A DNA stretch of 64,000 nucleotides from Streptomyces cyaneochromogenes (lineage in GTDB: Bacteria > Actinomycetota > Actinomycetes > Streptomycetales > Streptomycetaceae). The first letter of the stretch is position 1, and each line of letters starts with the position of its first letter. Below the pieces are notes generated by a model, which saw only the letters and a list, made by a program, of their open reading frames with translations, did no database searches and was not told the origin of the DNA. The DNA lies in assembly GCF_003963535.1 (NCBI RefSeq), contig NZ_CP034539.1, forward strand, positions 5,952,001-6,016,000. The letters are read 5' to 3'. This document shows, piece by piece, positions 25,588 to 33,729 of this stretch. A program made the translations under genes and the position numbers.

Positions 25588-26455
25588 AGCAATCGGCAAG
25601 CCCAGTCCGTTGTGGACCTTCGGTCTCCTGCGCAGCGAGCTGATCACCACCTTCCGGCGCTGGCGCACGCTCGCGCTGCTCGGCGTCCTGGCCGCCGTGC
25701 CGATCCTGGTCGGGATCGCCGTGAAGATCGAGACCGGCGACGGCTCCTCGATGGGAGGCGGTGGTCCGCAGGGCGGCGGTGGCGGCCCGGCGTTCATCTC
25801 CCAGATCACCAACAACGGCCTGTTCCTGGTCTTCACCGCCCTGGCCGCGACACTCCCGTTCTTCCTGCCGATGGCGATCGGCGTGATCGCGGGTGACGCG
25901 ATTGCGGGCGAGGCGAACGCGGGGACCCTCCGCTATCTCCTCGTCGCCCCCGCCGGCCGCACCCGGCTGCTGCTCACCAAGTACGCGACCACGATGGCCT
26001 TCTGCCTGGTGGCCACCCTCGTGGTCGCGGTCTCGGCACTCACGGTCGGGGCACTGCTCTTCCCGCTCGGTGACCTGACGACCATCTCGGGCACCCGGAT
26101 CAGTTTCGCGGAGGGTCTGGGCAGAGCCCTGCTGATCGCCTTGGTCGTCGCCGTGTCACTCATAGGCGTGGCGGCACTCGGCCTGTTCGTCTCGACGCTG
26201 ACCAACAGCGGCATCGCGGCGATGGCGACGACGGTCGGCCTGCTGATCACGGTCCAGATCCTCGACCAGATACCCCAGCTCCACGCGATACACCCGTACT
26301 TCTTCTCCCACTACTGGCTGTCCTTCGCCGACCTCATGCGCGAACCCGTGTACTGGGACGACCTGGTCAAGAACCTCGGTGTCCAGGCCCTGTACGCGGC
26401 GGTGTTCGGTTCGGCGGCGTGGGCGAGGTTCATGGCGAAGGACATCACCGCGTAG
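25574..26455 (+). CDS. ABC-2 type transporter permease
   Basis: 293-residue partner of the preceding ATPase with six predicted membrane helices. The large extracellular loop after helix 1 contains a Gly-rich GGGGPQGGGGG tract. The EANAGTLRYLLVAPAGR segment after helix 2 is the typical ABC-2 coupling motif. The ATG at 25574 has GGGGAGGGG just upstream and overlaps the ATPase gene. It ends 36 nt from the convergent FMN reductase gene. Confidence 0.9.
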   Translation: MSRAEAIGKPSPLWTFGLLRSELITTFRRWRTLALLGVLAAVPILVGIAVKIETGDGSSMGGGGPQGGGGGPAFISQITNNGLFLVFTALAATLPFFLPMAIGVIAGDAIAGEANAGTLRYLLVAPAGRTRLLLTKYATTMAFCLVATLVVAVSALTVGALLFPLGDLTTISGTRISFAEGLGRALLIALVVAVSLIGVAALGLFVSTLTNSGIAAMATTVGLLITVQILDQIPQLHAIHPYFFSHYWLSFADLMREPVYWDDLVKNLGVQALYAAVFGSAAWARFMAKDITA

Positions 26456-26490
26456 CAGGCATGGCGTCCCGTACGGGAAGGGCGCGGGAG

Positions 26491-27075
26491 TCATTCCGTC
26501 TCGTACGGGAAGCGGGCGAGCGGGGCCTCGCGCGCGAAGAAGGTCTTCGCCTGGGCAAGGGCCTCCGTGTCGCGGAGTACGTCGCCCGGCTTGCTGCCGT
26601 TGCCGAGCAGGACCCCGCCGAAACGCATCCCCATGTACGCGGCGGAGTTGCTGAGCGTGCCGACCAGCGGGTCGGCGACCTCCTGCTCGTCGTGCGCGAG
26701 CGCGGTGACGCCCCACAGGGTGCGCCCCGCCATGGTCGCCTTGAAGTCGAGGCCGGGGGTGCGCAGCCAGCCCGACCAGTAGTCGAGGTAGCGCTTGACG
26801 TGGGCGGACACCGAGTACCAGTACAGCGGGGAGGCGATCACGACGTCCGTCGCGGCGAGTGTCGCGTCGAGCAGCAGCGCCACGTTGCCCTGCGCCGGGC
26901 GCACGTGGTCGCTGTCGTGCCGCAGGTCCTCGAAGTCGGGCAGCCGATGCGCGGCCAGGTCGATCCACTGCTGCTCGACACCCTCGGGCAACTGCTCGGC
27001 GGCCCTGCGGGCCAGCAGTTCGGTGTTGCCGTCAGAGCGGCTGCTGCCGAGGACGAACAGGAAACGGCGGGTCAT
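26491..27075 (-). CDS. NAD(P)H-dependent FMN reductase/flavodoxin-fold oxidoreductase
   Basis: 194-residue flavodoxin-fold protein. The phosphate-binding loop is LGSSRSDGNTELLAR at residues 8-22 and the flavin-contacting segment is ASPLYWYSVSAHVKRYLDYW. Such proteins reduce quinones, azo or nitro compounds. The ATG at 27075 is chosen by GGGGGACC upstream. A near-consensus promoter with a palindrome lies at 27144-27171. Downstream of the stop, an 18-bp sequence nearly repeats its last codons. Confidence 0.87.
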   Translation of the reverse strand: MTRRFLFVLGSSRSDGNTELLARRAAEQLPEGVEQQWIDLAAHRLPDFEDLRHDSDHVRPAQGNVALLLDATLAATDVVIASPLYWYSVSAHVKRYLDYWSGWLRTPGLDFKATMAGRTLWGVTALAHDEQEVADPLVGTLSNSAAYMGMRFGGVLLGNGSKPGDVLRDTEALAQAKTFFAREAPLARFPYETE

Positions 27076-27143
27076 GGGTCCCCCAAACGGCCGGCCACGA
27101 CGATGGGCCGGATGGTCGGCGTACGGCAATTAATCGCCCCTGC

Positions 27144-27171
27144 ATTATATGCGTACGCATTTAGTTGTCCA
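27144..27171 (-). promoter_or_regulatory. Vegetative promoter with palindromic operator for the FMN reductase
   Basis: Minus strand: TGGACA (5 of 6 to -35) and a perfect TATAAT -10 separated by 16 nt. The spacer carries the 12-bp palindrome ATGCGTACGCAT (27149-27160), a likely repressor site. The element overlaps the last codons of the upstream amidase gene. Confidence 0.7.
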
Positions 27172-28542
27172 GGGCCCGATATGCCTCTCGGCCACCCCCG
27201 CCACCCTGAGCAGCAGTGATTCCGCTCCACGTGCCGCCACGAGCTGGAGTCCGACCGGGCAGCCGTCGGGGTCGAGTCCCGCGGGAATGCTGATCGCCGG
27301 ATGTCCGCTCAGATTGAACGCCCAGGTCAGCGCGGTGGAGTAACGCTCACCGGGTCCTTCGTGGCCGTGCGGTGAGGTGGGCGCGGTCGGGGTCAGCAGC
27401 AGCTCCGCGTCGGCGAAGAGGGCGTCCAGGCGGCTGTCGTTCGCGGCCCGGATGCGGCGGGCGGGGGCGGGGTCGGCGCCCGGGGTGCGGAGCGCGAGCC
27501 AGGCGGGGGCCGGGTCGTCGAGGTGGAGGGGTGTGACAGGGCGCGTGAGCCGTAGCGCGCCCGACTCGGCAAGCTGTACGGCTGCGGAGTGGGCGATGGC
27601 GACGATGGCCGGGTCGGGGGAGTCGAAGCCGAGGTCGGGGGACCAGACGGCGGTTGGGGGGTCGTATGCGCCGGGTGGCCCGGCGTCGTTGTCCGGCCGG
27701 CCGTGGTGGTCGTACGTGCCGTACGGCCCGACGTCGCCGTCCGAGCCGATGCTGCCGCCCGGCCCCATGCTGCCGACCGACCCGACAGTGCCGTCCAGCC
27801 CGATGGTCCCGTCCGCCCCGTTCCCCAGCGCGGTTCCCCGGTGCGCCGCGGACATGGCACCCCAGTACGCCGCCACATCCCCCACACACCGCGCCAGGAC
27901 CCCCGGCGTCATGAGGCCCGTGCGGTCGGTCGACGGCAACCGCCCGTTGGTCACCTTCAGGCCGACGACCCCGCACCACGCCGCCGGGATCCGTACCGAC
28001 CCGGCCCCGTCGCTCCCGGTCGCGAGCGGTACCAGCCCTGCCGCCACCGCCGCCGCCGAACCGGCGGAGGAACCGCCCGGCGTACGGTCGTGCCGCCATG
28101 GGTTGACCGTACGGCCGTACCGGCCAAGTCCCCAGGTCTGCCAGGGAGTTCCCGGCCCCGGAACGGACGTCGCCCCCACCGCCACACACCCCGCCGCGAG
28201 CAGCGGGCCCGCGGTGCGCAGCCCGTGTCGCCCCTTGACCCCGATCGGCACACCGGCCAACGGCAGCAGCGCACCCTCACCCGCGCCAACTCGCGCGTCG
28301 ATCTCGCCGGCCCGCTCGAGTGCCTCCTCGCCCCACACCTCGATGAAGGCGCACAGGACGGGATCGGCACGCCGGATCCGTTCGAGGGCCGCCGCGACGA
28401 CGTCGACGGCACTGAGGGTGCGCGAGCGTACGGCGGAGGCGATCTGCTCGGCCGACAAGGCGCCAAGAGGGGCCGGGGCGACCGGGCGGCCCGGATCAAG
28501 GCCGGAGTCCACCTCGGGGCTGTCGTCGGGCGTGGTCGTCAT
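27145..28542 (-). CDS. Amidase signature family protein
   Basis: 465-residue amide hydrolase. The catalytic Lys is in GVPIGVKGRHG, the cis-Ser and nucleophile Ser are in TPGGSSAGSAAAVAAGL and DGAGSVRIPAAWCG, and ISIPAGLDPDGCPVGLQLV is the C-terminal signature. A Gly/Asp-rich segment of degenerate repeats at about residues 240-295 (GTIGLDGTVGSVGSMGPGGS) is unusual for the family and probably disordered. ACGGAGAA precedes the ATG. The last codons overlap the promoter of the FMN reductase gene, so the C-terminal tail may be recent. Confidence 0.87.
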   Translation of the reverse strand: MTTTPDDSPEVDSGLDPGRPVAPAPLGALSAEQIASAVRSRTLSAVDVVAAALERIRRADPVLCAFIEVWGEEALERAGEIDARVGAGEGALLPLAGVPIGVKGRHGLRTAGPLLAAGCVAVGATSVPGPGTPWQTWGLGRYGRTVNPWRHDRTPGGSSAGSAAAVAAGLVPLATGSDGAGSVRIPAAWCGVVGLKVTNGRLPSTDRTGLMTPGVLARCVGDVAAYWGAMSAAHRGTALGNGADGTIGLDGTVGSVGSMGPGGSIGSDGDVGPYGTYDHHGRPDNDAGPPGAYDPPTAVWSPDLGFDSPDPAIVAIAHSAAVQLAESGALRLTRPVTPLHLDDPAPAWLALRTPGADPAPARRIRAANDSRLDALFADAELLLTPTAPTSPHGHEGPGERYSTALTWAFNLSGHPAISIPAGLDPDGCPVGLQLVAARGAESLLLRVAGVAERHIGPWTTKCVRI

Positions 28543-28621
28543 GGGGTGATTCTCCGTTCAGTGACGGCACCCCGCACCTGCCGTCGGCCCCTGACCGACC
28601 CGTCCGGCCAACCTCAGAGCC

Positions 28622-29143
28622 TCAGCGAGACCGCCCCGTCAGCCGCGCCAGTGCCGCCGCCTCCCGAGGCGGCTTCCCGCTCGGTTCGCCGAGCCGCCAG
28701 GCCGGCACCCAGGGCACCCGGTACACGTCGACGACCGACTCGATCACCTTGACGCGCTCGGCGAGCGGCCTCGGAAGCCGTCCCGGCGCATCCGCGACCA
28801 GGACCACGGCATCGAGATCGAGCCCGTGCGGAGCCTCTCCGCGCCGGAAGACCTCAAGGGTGTTCAGGGCGGCGGCCAGACCGGTCGCATGGGTGCGGGC
28901 GACGAGCAGTACCGACTGCGGATCGCCGGGTCCGGGCCAGTTGCGCCCGCAGTCGCGACCGCCGTAGACCGTGGCGAGCGTGGAGACACCCGCCCCACCG
29001 TGTGTGCCGACCCAGGAGAAACGCCGGGGTGCGCCGGCGGCGGGGGAGGGGGGCGGATCTTCCGGGAGGGCCACCGGCCCGCGGATCCAGATCTCCGGAC
29101 CGCGTTCCGGTTGCCCCTGCTGCACGTGCATGTCAGTCCGCAT
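28622..29143 (-). CDS. DUF6668-like protein with degenerate P-loop
   Basis: 173 residues. The SWVGTHGGAGVSTLATVYGG segment resembles the deviant Walker A of ParA/MinD ATPases, but both lysines are missing. Later strands (SVLLVARTHATGLAAAL, LDAVVLVADAPGRLPRPLAERV) fit a P-loop NTPase-like fold. I believe this is the actinobacterial DUF6668 family. Probably not an active ATPase. Divergently transcribed from the 29458 gene; GGGAGGAG lies upstream of the ATG. Confidence 0.7.
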   Translation of the reverse strand: MRTDMHVQQGQPERGPEIWIRGPVALPEDPPPSPAAGAPRRFSWVGTHGGAGVSTLATVYGGRDCGRNWPGPGDPQSVLLVARTHATGLAAALNTLEVFRRGEAPHGLDLDAVVLVADAPGRLPRPLAERVKVIESVVDVYRVPWVPAWRLGEPSGKPPREAAALARLTGRSR

Positions 29144-29457
29144 GCCCGCACTCCTCCCTCGTCACGCCACCGATCTTCGCGTCAGGCTTGAGAACGCTGT
29201 GACGTGGCACAAGCTCCTGGAACGAGTCTGTGACGCCACGGTGACGTCCGCGCCGCGCGTGTCCGGAGAGACTCGACAGTACGTGTATGACGTGTACGAC
29301 GTGTCCGGAGTACGGGTTCGGCCGAGACGGCCGGATCGTGCCGCCGGGGCGGTGAAGCGGACTGCAGTGAGGGCGCACCATGGAAACGCGAGGGAACACC
29401 ATGGACTCCCTGGCGCGCCGTCCGCGAACTCCCCGGCGCATGCGAGTGAGGAAAGCG
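29144..29457. promoter_or_regulatory. Divergent intergenic region with short repeats
   Basis: 314 nt between divergent genes, so it must hold both promoters. Visible are three 9-bp direct repeats ACGTGTATG, ACGTGTACG, ACGTGTCCG at 29281-29307 and several GTGACG motifs (29210-29245). I see no confident -10/-35. Confidence 0.45.
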
Positions 29458-30849
29458 ATGTCTCGACTCAGCCGCGCGAAGAAGCGGGAACAGAAGCGCG
29501 CCGCGGCCTCGGCGGCCCCCGTGGTCGCGCCGATCGACGTCCACGTCCCCGCCGCCGGTCCGGGCGCGGGCGGCGCGTCGATCGGCGGCGTACCCGTCAC
29601 CGCGGCCCCCGGCGAGGAGGTCCAGCACGCGGTCCTGACCTACCTCCAGCGCATCGCCCTCGCCGCCGGTCACTCCGTGCACGCCACGATCCACGACGAG
29701 CGCATCGGCTACGTCGTCCCGCTGCGGGTGGACGCGGACGGCTCCAGCCAGTTCACGGCGGAGCCGGTACCGACGGCTCCGCAGACGCAACAGCCCTCGT
29801 CACCCGTTCAGCCCGAGTCACCCGTTCAGGCTGCGTCGCCGGTCCACTCCGCGTCACCCGTTCCGCCCGCGTCGCCGGTTCCGCCCACTGCGGGTGCGGC
29901 GCCGTACAGGGACAAGCCCACGCATGTCCTACGACCCCTGCAGGGCCCGCCCGAGGACGCCTCACCCACGTTCCGGCTGCGCCCCCTGCCCGGGCCCGTG
30001 CAGGACGCGGTGCCCGGCACGGTCGCACCGCCGCTGGGGGAGTTCGGCCCACCGCCACTGATGGACGCGAGGCCGCTGCCGACGGACGTACCGCGGACCG
30101 ACGTGCCGCAAGGGGCCCCGGCCCCGGCCGACGTACCGCAAGGGAGCCCGGCGCAGGCCCACGCGTCGCAAGCCGGCATGCCGATCCCCGGCCTGCCCAG
30201 GGCCGATCAGGCGCCGGATGGCTTGGGCGAACCCGCAACCCACCCCACCCCCATCCCCACCCCCGACCCCATCCTGGTGTCGGACCCGGACCCGGACCCG
30301 GAATTCACCCCACCCCGAGGCTTCGACGCCGTAGCCGAAGCCGTTCTCGGGGACGGGCAGCCCGCCACCACCGCGGACGCCTCCCCCTTCGCCGAGCAGG
30401 TGGCCCGGATCAACGAGGCCGTGAGGGACGGGCGGACCACGGAGGCGGCGGAGCTCGCGGAGCGGGCCGTGGCGGAGGCGTCCGCGGTGCTGGGACTGGA
30501 GCATGCCGAGGTGCTGCGGATGCGTGAACTCGCCGCCTACATCGCCTATTTGACGGGCGACCCGGTGCAAGCCTTCCGTCTCTCCCTCGACGTGTCCCGG
30601 ACCCACCACCGCGCCCGGGACGCGGAGGCGGCGTACGGCAGCCTGCACGGCGCGGCCACGGCCTGGCGGGCCGTACGGGACCCGGCGCTGGGGCTCGAAC
30701 TGGGCCGGGACCTGCTCGCTCTGTGGACCGAGCTCACGGCCGAGGGCGGTCCGGCCGCCGACGACATCGAGGAGCTCGAATCGGCCCACGCACGCATGGA
30801 CCGCCTCGCCGCTCGTGCCGCCAAGTCGACCGAACCGCCCAGGAGCTGA
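29458..30849 (+). CDS. Conserved hypothetical protein, Pro-rich with C-terminal helical repeats
   Basis: 463 residues. A basic start (MSRLSRAKKREQKR) leads into a small domain at about 45-100 (EEVQHAVLTYLQRIALAAGHSV...IGYVVPLRVDADG). A long Pro/Ala/Ser region of about 110-290 has repeats such as SPVQPESPVQAASPV and ADVPQGSPAQAHASQ. The C-terminal helical part at about 315-460 looks TPR-like (EQVARINEAVRDGRTTEAAELAERAVAEA). The ATG at 29458 is chosen because GTGAGGAAAG precedes it. The DUF6668-type neighbour suggests a shared function, unknown. Confidence 0.75.
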   Translation: MSRLSRAKKREQKRAAASAAPVVAPIDVHVPAAGPGAGGASIGGVPVTAAPGEEVQHAVLTYLQRIALAAGHSVHATIHDERIGYVVPLRVDADGSSQFTAEPVPTAPQTQQPSSPVQPESPVQAASPVHSASPVPPASPVPPTAGAAPYRDKPTHVLRPLQGPPEDASPTFRLRPLPGPVQDAVPGTVAPPLGEFGPPPLMDARPLPTDVPRTDVPQGAPAPADVPQGSPAQAHASQAGMPIPGLPRADQAPDGLGEPATHPTPIPTPDPILVSDPDPDPEFTPPRGFDAVAEAVLGDGQPATTADASPFAEQVARINEAVRDGRTTEAAELAERAVAEASAVLGLEHAEVLRMRELAAYIAYLTGDPVQAFRLSLDVSRTHHRARDAEAAYGSLHGAATAWRAVRDPALGLELGRDLLALWTELTAEGGPAADDIEELESAHARMDRLAARAAKSTEPPRS

Positions 30850-30866
30850 GTCAGGGGATCAGCACG

Positions 30867-31817
30867 TCACTCCGACAGCTCCCACACCGCGTACGCGACC
30901 GCGTCGCTGTTCCGGTTGAGGGCGGTGTCGTTGATGTTGGACGTCGTGTCGCAGGACGAGTGGTAGCAGCGGTCGAAGGACTGCCCCGACGTACCGCCCC
31001 ACTTGGCCACCTGAGCCGCCGTCTTCGTGCGGCTCGCCCCGGTGAACAGCCCGCCCACCGGCACGCCCGCGCTCTTGAACGGCGCGTGGTCGGAGCGGCC
31101 GTCGCCCTCGGTCTCGATCTCGGTCGCGACGCCGAGGCCGGCGTAGTAGTCCTTGAAGGTCTTCTCGATCGCGGGGTCGTCGTCGTAGACGAAGTAGCCC
31201 GGGTTGGGCGAGCCGATCATGTCGAAGTTCAGATAGCCGCTGATCTTCGCGCGGTTGGTGGAGGAGAGGTTGTTGACGTAGTAGCGGGAGCCGACGAGCC
31301 CCAGCTCCTCCGCGCCCCACCAGGCGAACCGCAGGTGCTTGGTGGGCTGGTAGCCGGCCCGTGACACGGCGAGCGCGGTCTCCAGGACGGCCGCCGAGCC
31401 GGAGCCGTTGTCGTTGATGCCGGGGCCGGAGGAGACGCTGTCGAGGTGCGAACCGGCCATGACGACCTGGTTGGTGTCGCCGCCGGGCCAGTCGGCGATC
31501 AGGTTGTAGCCGGTACGGCCGGAGGACGTGAACTGCTGGATGGTGGTGGTGTACCCGGCGGCGTCCAGCTTGGCCTTCACGTAGTCGAGCGAGGCCTTGT
31601 AGCCGGGGCGGCCGTGCGCGCGGTTGCCGCCGTTGGCGGTGGCTATGGACTGCAGCTGGGTGAGATGGGCCTTCACGTTCGCCACGGGGATGTCCGGTGC
31701 GGCGGCGGCCTCGACATCGGTCTTGGACGCCGCGCCGGCTATGGACCCGCTGGTCAGCAGCGTGGCGGTCGCGACTGCGGCGGCCGCCGACGCGCGCCAG
31801 GAGACGGAGAGTTTCAT
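30867..31817 (-). CDS. Secreted M28 family aminopeptidase
   Basis: 316-residue exported zinc aminopeptidase close in type to the Streptomyces griseus enzyme. The signal peptide ends near SIAGAAS. Zinc ligands and catalytic residues are visible in AGSHLDSV, GINDNGSGSAA, WWGAEELGLVGS (Glu base), NFDMIGS and GRSDHAPFK. Two C-terminal cysteines (CYHSSCD) probably form a disulfide. It removes hydrophobic N-terminal residues outside the cell. ATG with GGAG 10 nt upstream. Confidence 0.93.
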   Translation of the reverse strand: MKLSVSWRASAAAAVATATLLTSGSIAGAASKTDVEAAAAPDIPVANVKAHLTQLQSIATANGGNRAHGRPGYKASLDYVKAKLDAAGYTTTIQQFTSSGRTGYNLIADWPGGDTNQVVMAGSHLDSVSSGPGINDNGSGSAAVLETALAVSRAGYQPTKHLRFAWWGAEELGLVGSRYYVNNLSSTNRAKISGYLNFDMIGSPNPGYFVYDDDPAIEKTFKDYYAGLGVATEIETEGDGRSDHAPFKSAGVPVGGLFTGASRTKTAAQVAKWGGTSGQSFDRCYHSSCDTTSNINDTALNRNSDAVAYAVWELSE

Positions 31818-31840
31818 GGTGGGGGGCTCCGAATTCCTTG

Positions 31841-31857
31841 GGAATCACAGGGATTCC
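31841..31857. promoter_or_regulatory. Inverted repeat in the aminopeptidase leader
   Basis: GGAATC-ACAGG-GATTCC, 24 nt upstream of the aminopeptidase start. It could be an operator or leader hairpin. The rest of the 220-nt gap to 32037 holds only degenerate GTGTCC/GAGTCC-type short repeats. Confidence 0.35.
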
Positions 31858-32037
31858 TCAGTGAATGGGGTGCCTGGATGGTCAGGGGGAGTCTGACTCT
31901 CCGTCAAGAGCGCTATTCGGACTCGGAGTTCGAAATAGGGAAAACCCTGCGTCCCTGATTCCTCGTGTCCGTGAATCCCTGTGTCCCTTAGCCCCCGGTG
32001 CCCCTGAGCCCCCTGTCCCCGAGTCCTTGCGTGTCGC

Positions 32038-32523
32038 TCACTGCACGCAGAACTCGTTCCCCTCCGGATCCGCCATCACCACCCACTCCCCGGCCGGCTC
32101 CTTGACCCGCCGCAGCACACTCGCTCCCAGCGCCTCCAGCCGCTCGACCTCACCCTCGCGCTCCCCGGCCGCCGCGTGCAGATCGAGATGCAGCCGGTTC
32201 TTCACGCTCTTCGCCTCGGGCACCCGCTGGAACAGCAGCCGCCTCCCCAATCCGGTGCCGCTGTCCGGGTCGTACGGATCGTCCGGATGCCGTACGGCCA
32301 CCAGGTCCCGGAAGGCGAGCCGGGCATGGAACTCGACGACGGCCTCCCGCGGCACCGCGCCGAGTTCCAGCAGCCGCTCGATGAGGGCGTTGTTGTCCTC
32401 GACCTCGTAGTGCAGGGCGGCGGCCCAGAAGTCGGCCTGGGACTGGGGGTTGGCGCAGTCGATGACGAGCTTCCAGTGGAGGGGGGTCGGAGTGGTTCGG
32501 GGTGCCTCTGTTGGCTGTGTCAT
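32038..32523 (-). CDS. VOC (glyoxalase/bleomycin-resistance fold) family protein
   Basis: 161 residues with two beta-alpha-beta-beta-beta modules typical of the vicinal oxygen chelate fold: LHWKLVIDCANPQSQADFWAAAL at the start, NRLHLDLHAA as metal-type strand, and VVMADPEGNEFCVQ at the end. It belongs to the glyoxalase-like subgroup of unknown substrate. I chose the ATG at 32523 (MTQPTEAP). Confidence 0.85.
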   Translation of the reverse strand: MTQPTEAPRTTPTPLHWKLVIDCANPQSQADFWAAALHYEVEDNNALIERLLELGAVPREAVVEFHARLAFRDLVAVRHPDDPYDPDSGTGLGRRLLFQRVPEAKSVKNRLHLDLHAAAGEREGEVERLEALGASVLRRVKEPAGEWVVMADPEGNEFCVQ

Positions 32524-32605
32524 GCGACCACTCATAGGGGGTGGGGGAGTGGGGCCGCAATGGGAATCGCCGGTCGGTGTGACTCTCGATGCCGGTCCAG
32601 GTGCT

Positions 32606-33571
32606 TCAGCCGCCGGCTCGGGCGTCCACCGCAGCGGACTTCGGCCGATCAACCCTCGGCACGCTGAGCTCGGCCACCCTGTTCCTGCGCGCGGAGCGCC
32701 ACGCGTCCGCCGTCAGCAACGTCAACGCCAGCCACACCAGCGCGAACCCGGCCCACCTCTCGGGCGGCATCGCCTCATGGAAGTACAGGACACCGAGCAG
32801 GAACTGGAAGACCGGCGCCAGGTACTGCAACAGCCCCAGTGTCGACAGCGGCACCCGTATCGCGGCCGCGCCGAAGCAGACGAGGGGCAGGGCGGTGACG
32901 ACACCCGTGGCCGCGAGCAGGGCCACATGCCCGGGCCCCTCCGACGTGAACGTCGACTCCCCTTGCGCGGTCAGCCACGCCAGATACGCCACGGCGGGCA
33001 GGAACTGGATCGCGGTCTCGGCGGCCAGCGACTCGACGCCGCCGAGGTTGACCTTCTTCTTCACCAGCCCGTACGTCGCGAAGGAGAAGGCGAGGACGAG
33101 AGAGATCCACGGCGGCCGTCCGTATCCGATGGTCAGCACGATCACGGCCGCGAAGCCGACGCCGACGGCCGCCCACTGCACCGGCCGCAGCCGTTCCTTC
33201 AGCAGCAGCACGCCCATCGCGATGGTGACGAGCGGATTGATGAAGTACCCGAGCGACGCCTCGACGACATGGCCCGTGTTCACGGACCAGATGTAGAGGC
33301 CCCAGTTGACGGTGATCACGGCCGCGGCCAGGGCGATGAGCGCCAGCCGCCGAGGCTGCCGTATCAGCTCACCCGCCCAGGCCCAGCGCCGTACGAAGAC
33401 CAGGGCGGCCGCCACGAAGACGAGGGACCAGGCCATCCGGTGGGCGAGGATCTCGATCGCCCCGGCGGGCTTCAGCAGGGGCCAGAAGAGGGGGACGAGC
33501 CCCCACATCCCGTACGCCGCGAAGCCGTTCAGCAGTCCTACGCGCCGCTCTCCCTGCGACTTCCCCGTCAC
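32606..33571 (-). CDS. rarD: RarD family EamA transporter
   Basis: 321-residue DMT-superfamily permease with ten predicted membrane helices in two EamA repeats. RarD hallmarks are FAAYGMWGLVPLFWPLL, EILAHRMAWSLVF, VNWGLYIWSVNTGHVVEASLGYFINPL and QYLAPVFQFLLGVLYFHE. It is presumed to export metabolites. The GTG at 33571 is preferred over one six codons upstream because GAAGGAGG lies between them. Confidence 0.88.
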   Translation of the reverse strand: MTGKSQGERRVGLLNGFAAYGMWGLVPLFWPLLKPAGAIEILAHRMAWSLVFVAAALVFVRRWAWAGELIRQPRRLALIALAAAVITVNWGLYIWSVNTGHVVEASLGYFINPLVTIAMGVLLLKERLRPVQWAAVGVGFAAVIVLTIGYGRPPWISLVLAFSFATYGLVKKKVNLGGVESLAAETAIQFLPAVAYLAWLTAQGESTFTSEGPGHVALLAATGVVTALPLVCFGAAAIRVPLSTLGLLQYLAPVFQFLLGVLYFHEAMPPERWAGFALVWLALTLLTADAWRSARRNRVAELSVPRVDRPKSAAVDARAGG

Positions 33572-33638
33572 GGCCCCTCCTTCGCGCACTCACCCGACCG
33601 CGCGAATGCGACGGCCTGCACGAAGGTAACGCCGAAGG

Positions 33639-33686
33639 CCCCCGGGTGTCATGCCCGTATCGCCATACGGTCATGACACCCGGGGG
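33639..33686 (-). terminator. 48-nt nearly perfect inverted repeat after the SDR gene
   Basis: CCCCCGGGTGTCATG / CATGACACCCGGGGG with an inner CCGTAT-CGCC-ATACGG hairpin, broken only by one C/T mismatch. It begins 44 nt after the SDR stop and precedes rarD, so it most likely terminates the SDR transcript. Confidence 0.75.
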
Positions 33687-33729
33687 TGCGGCCCTCAAGG
33701 CGCGCTCGGCGCACGTGTCGGGGCGCTGA

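Noticed and set aside
30859..31848. Arg-rich frame overlapping the aminopeptidase gene on the same strand
   Set aside because: Out-of-frame shadow; the true frame has signal peptide and all M28 motifs.
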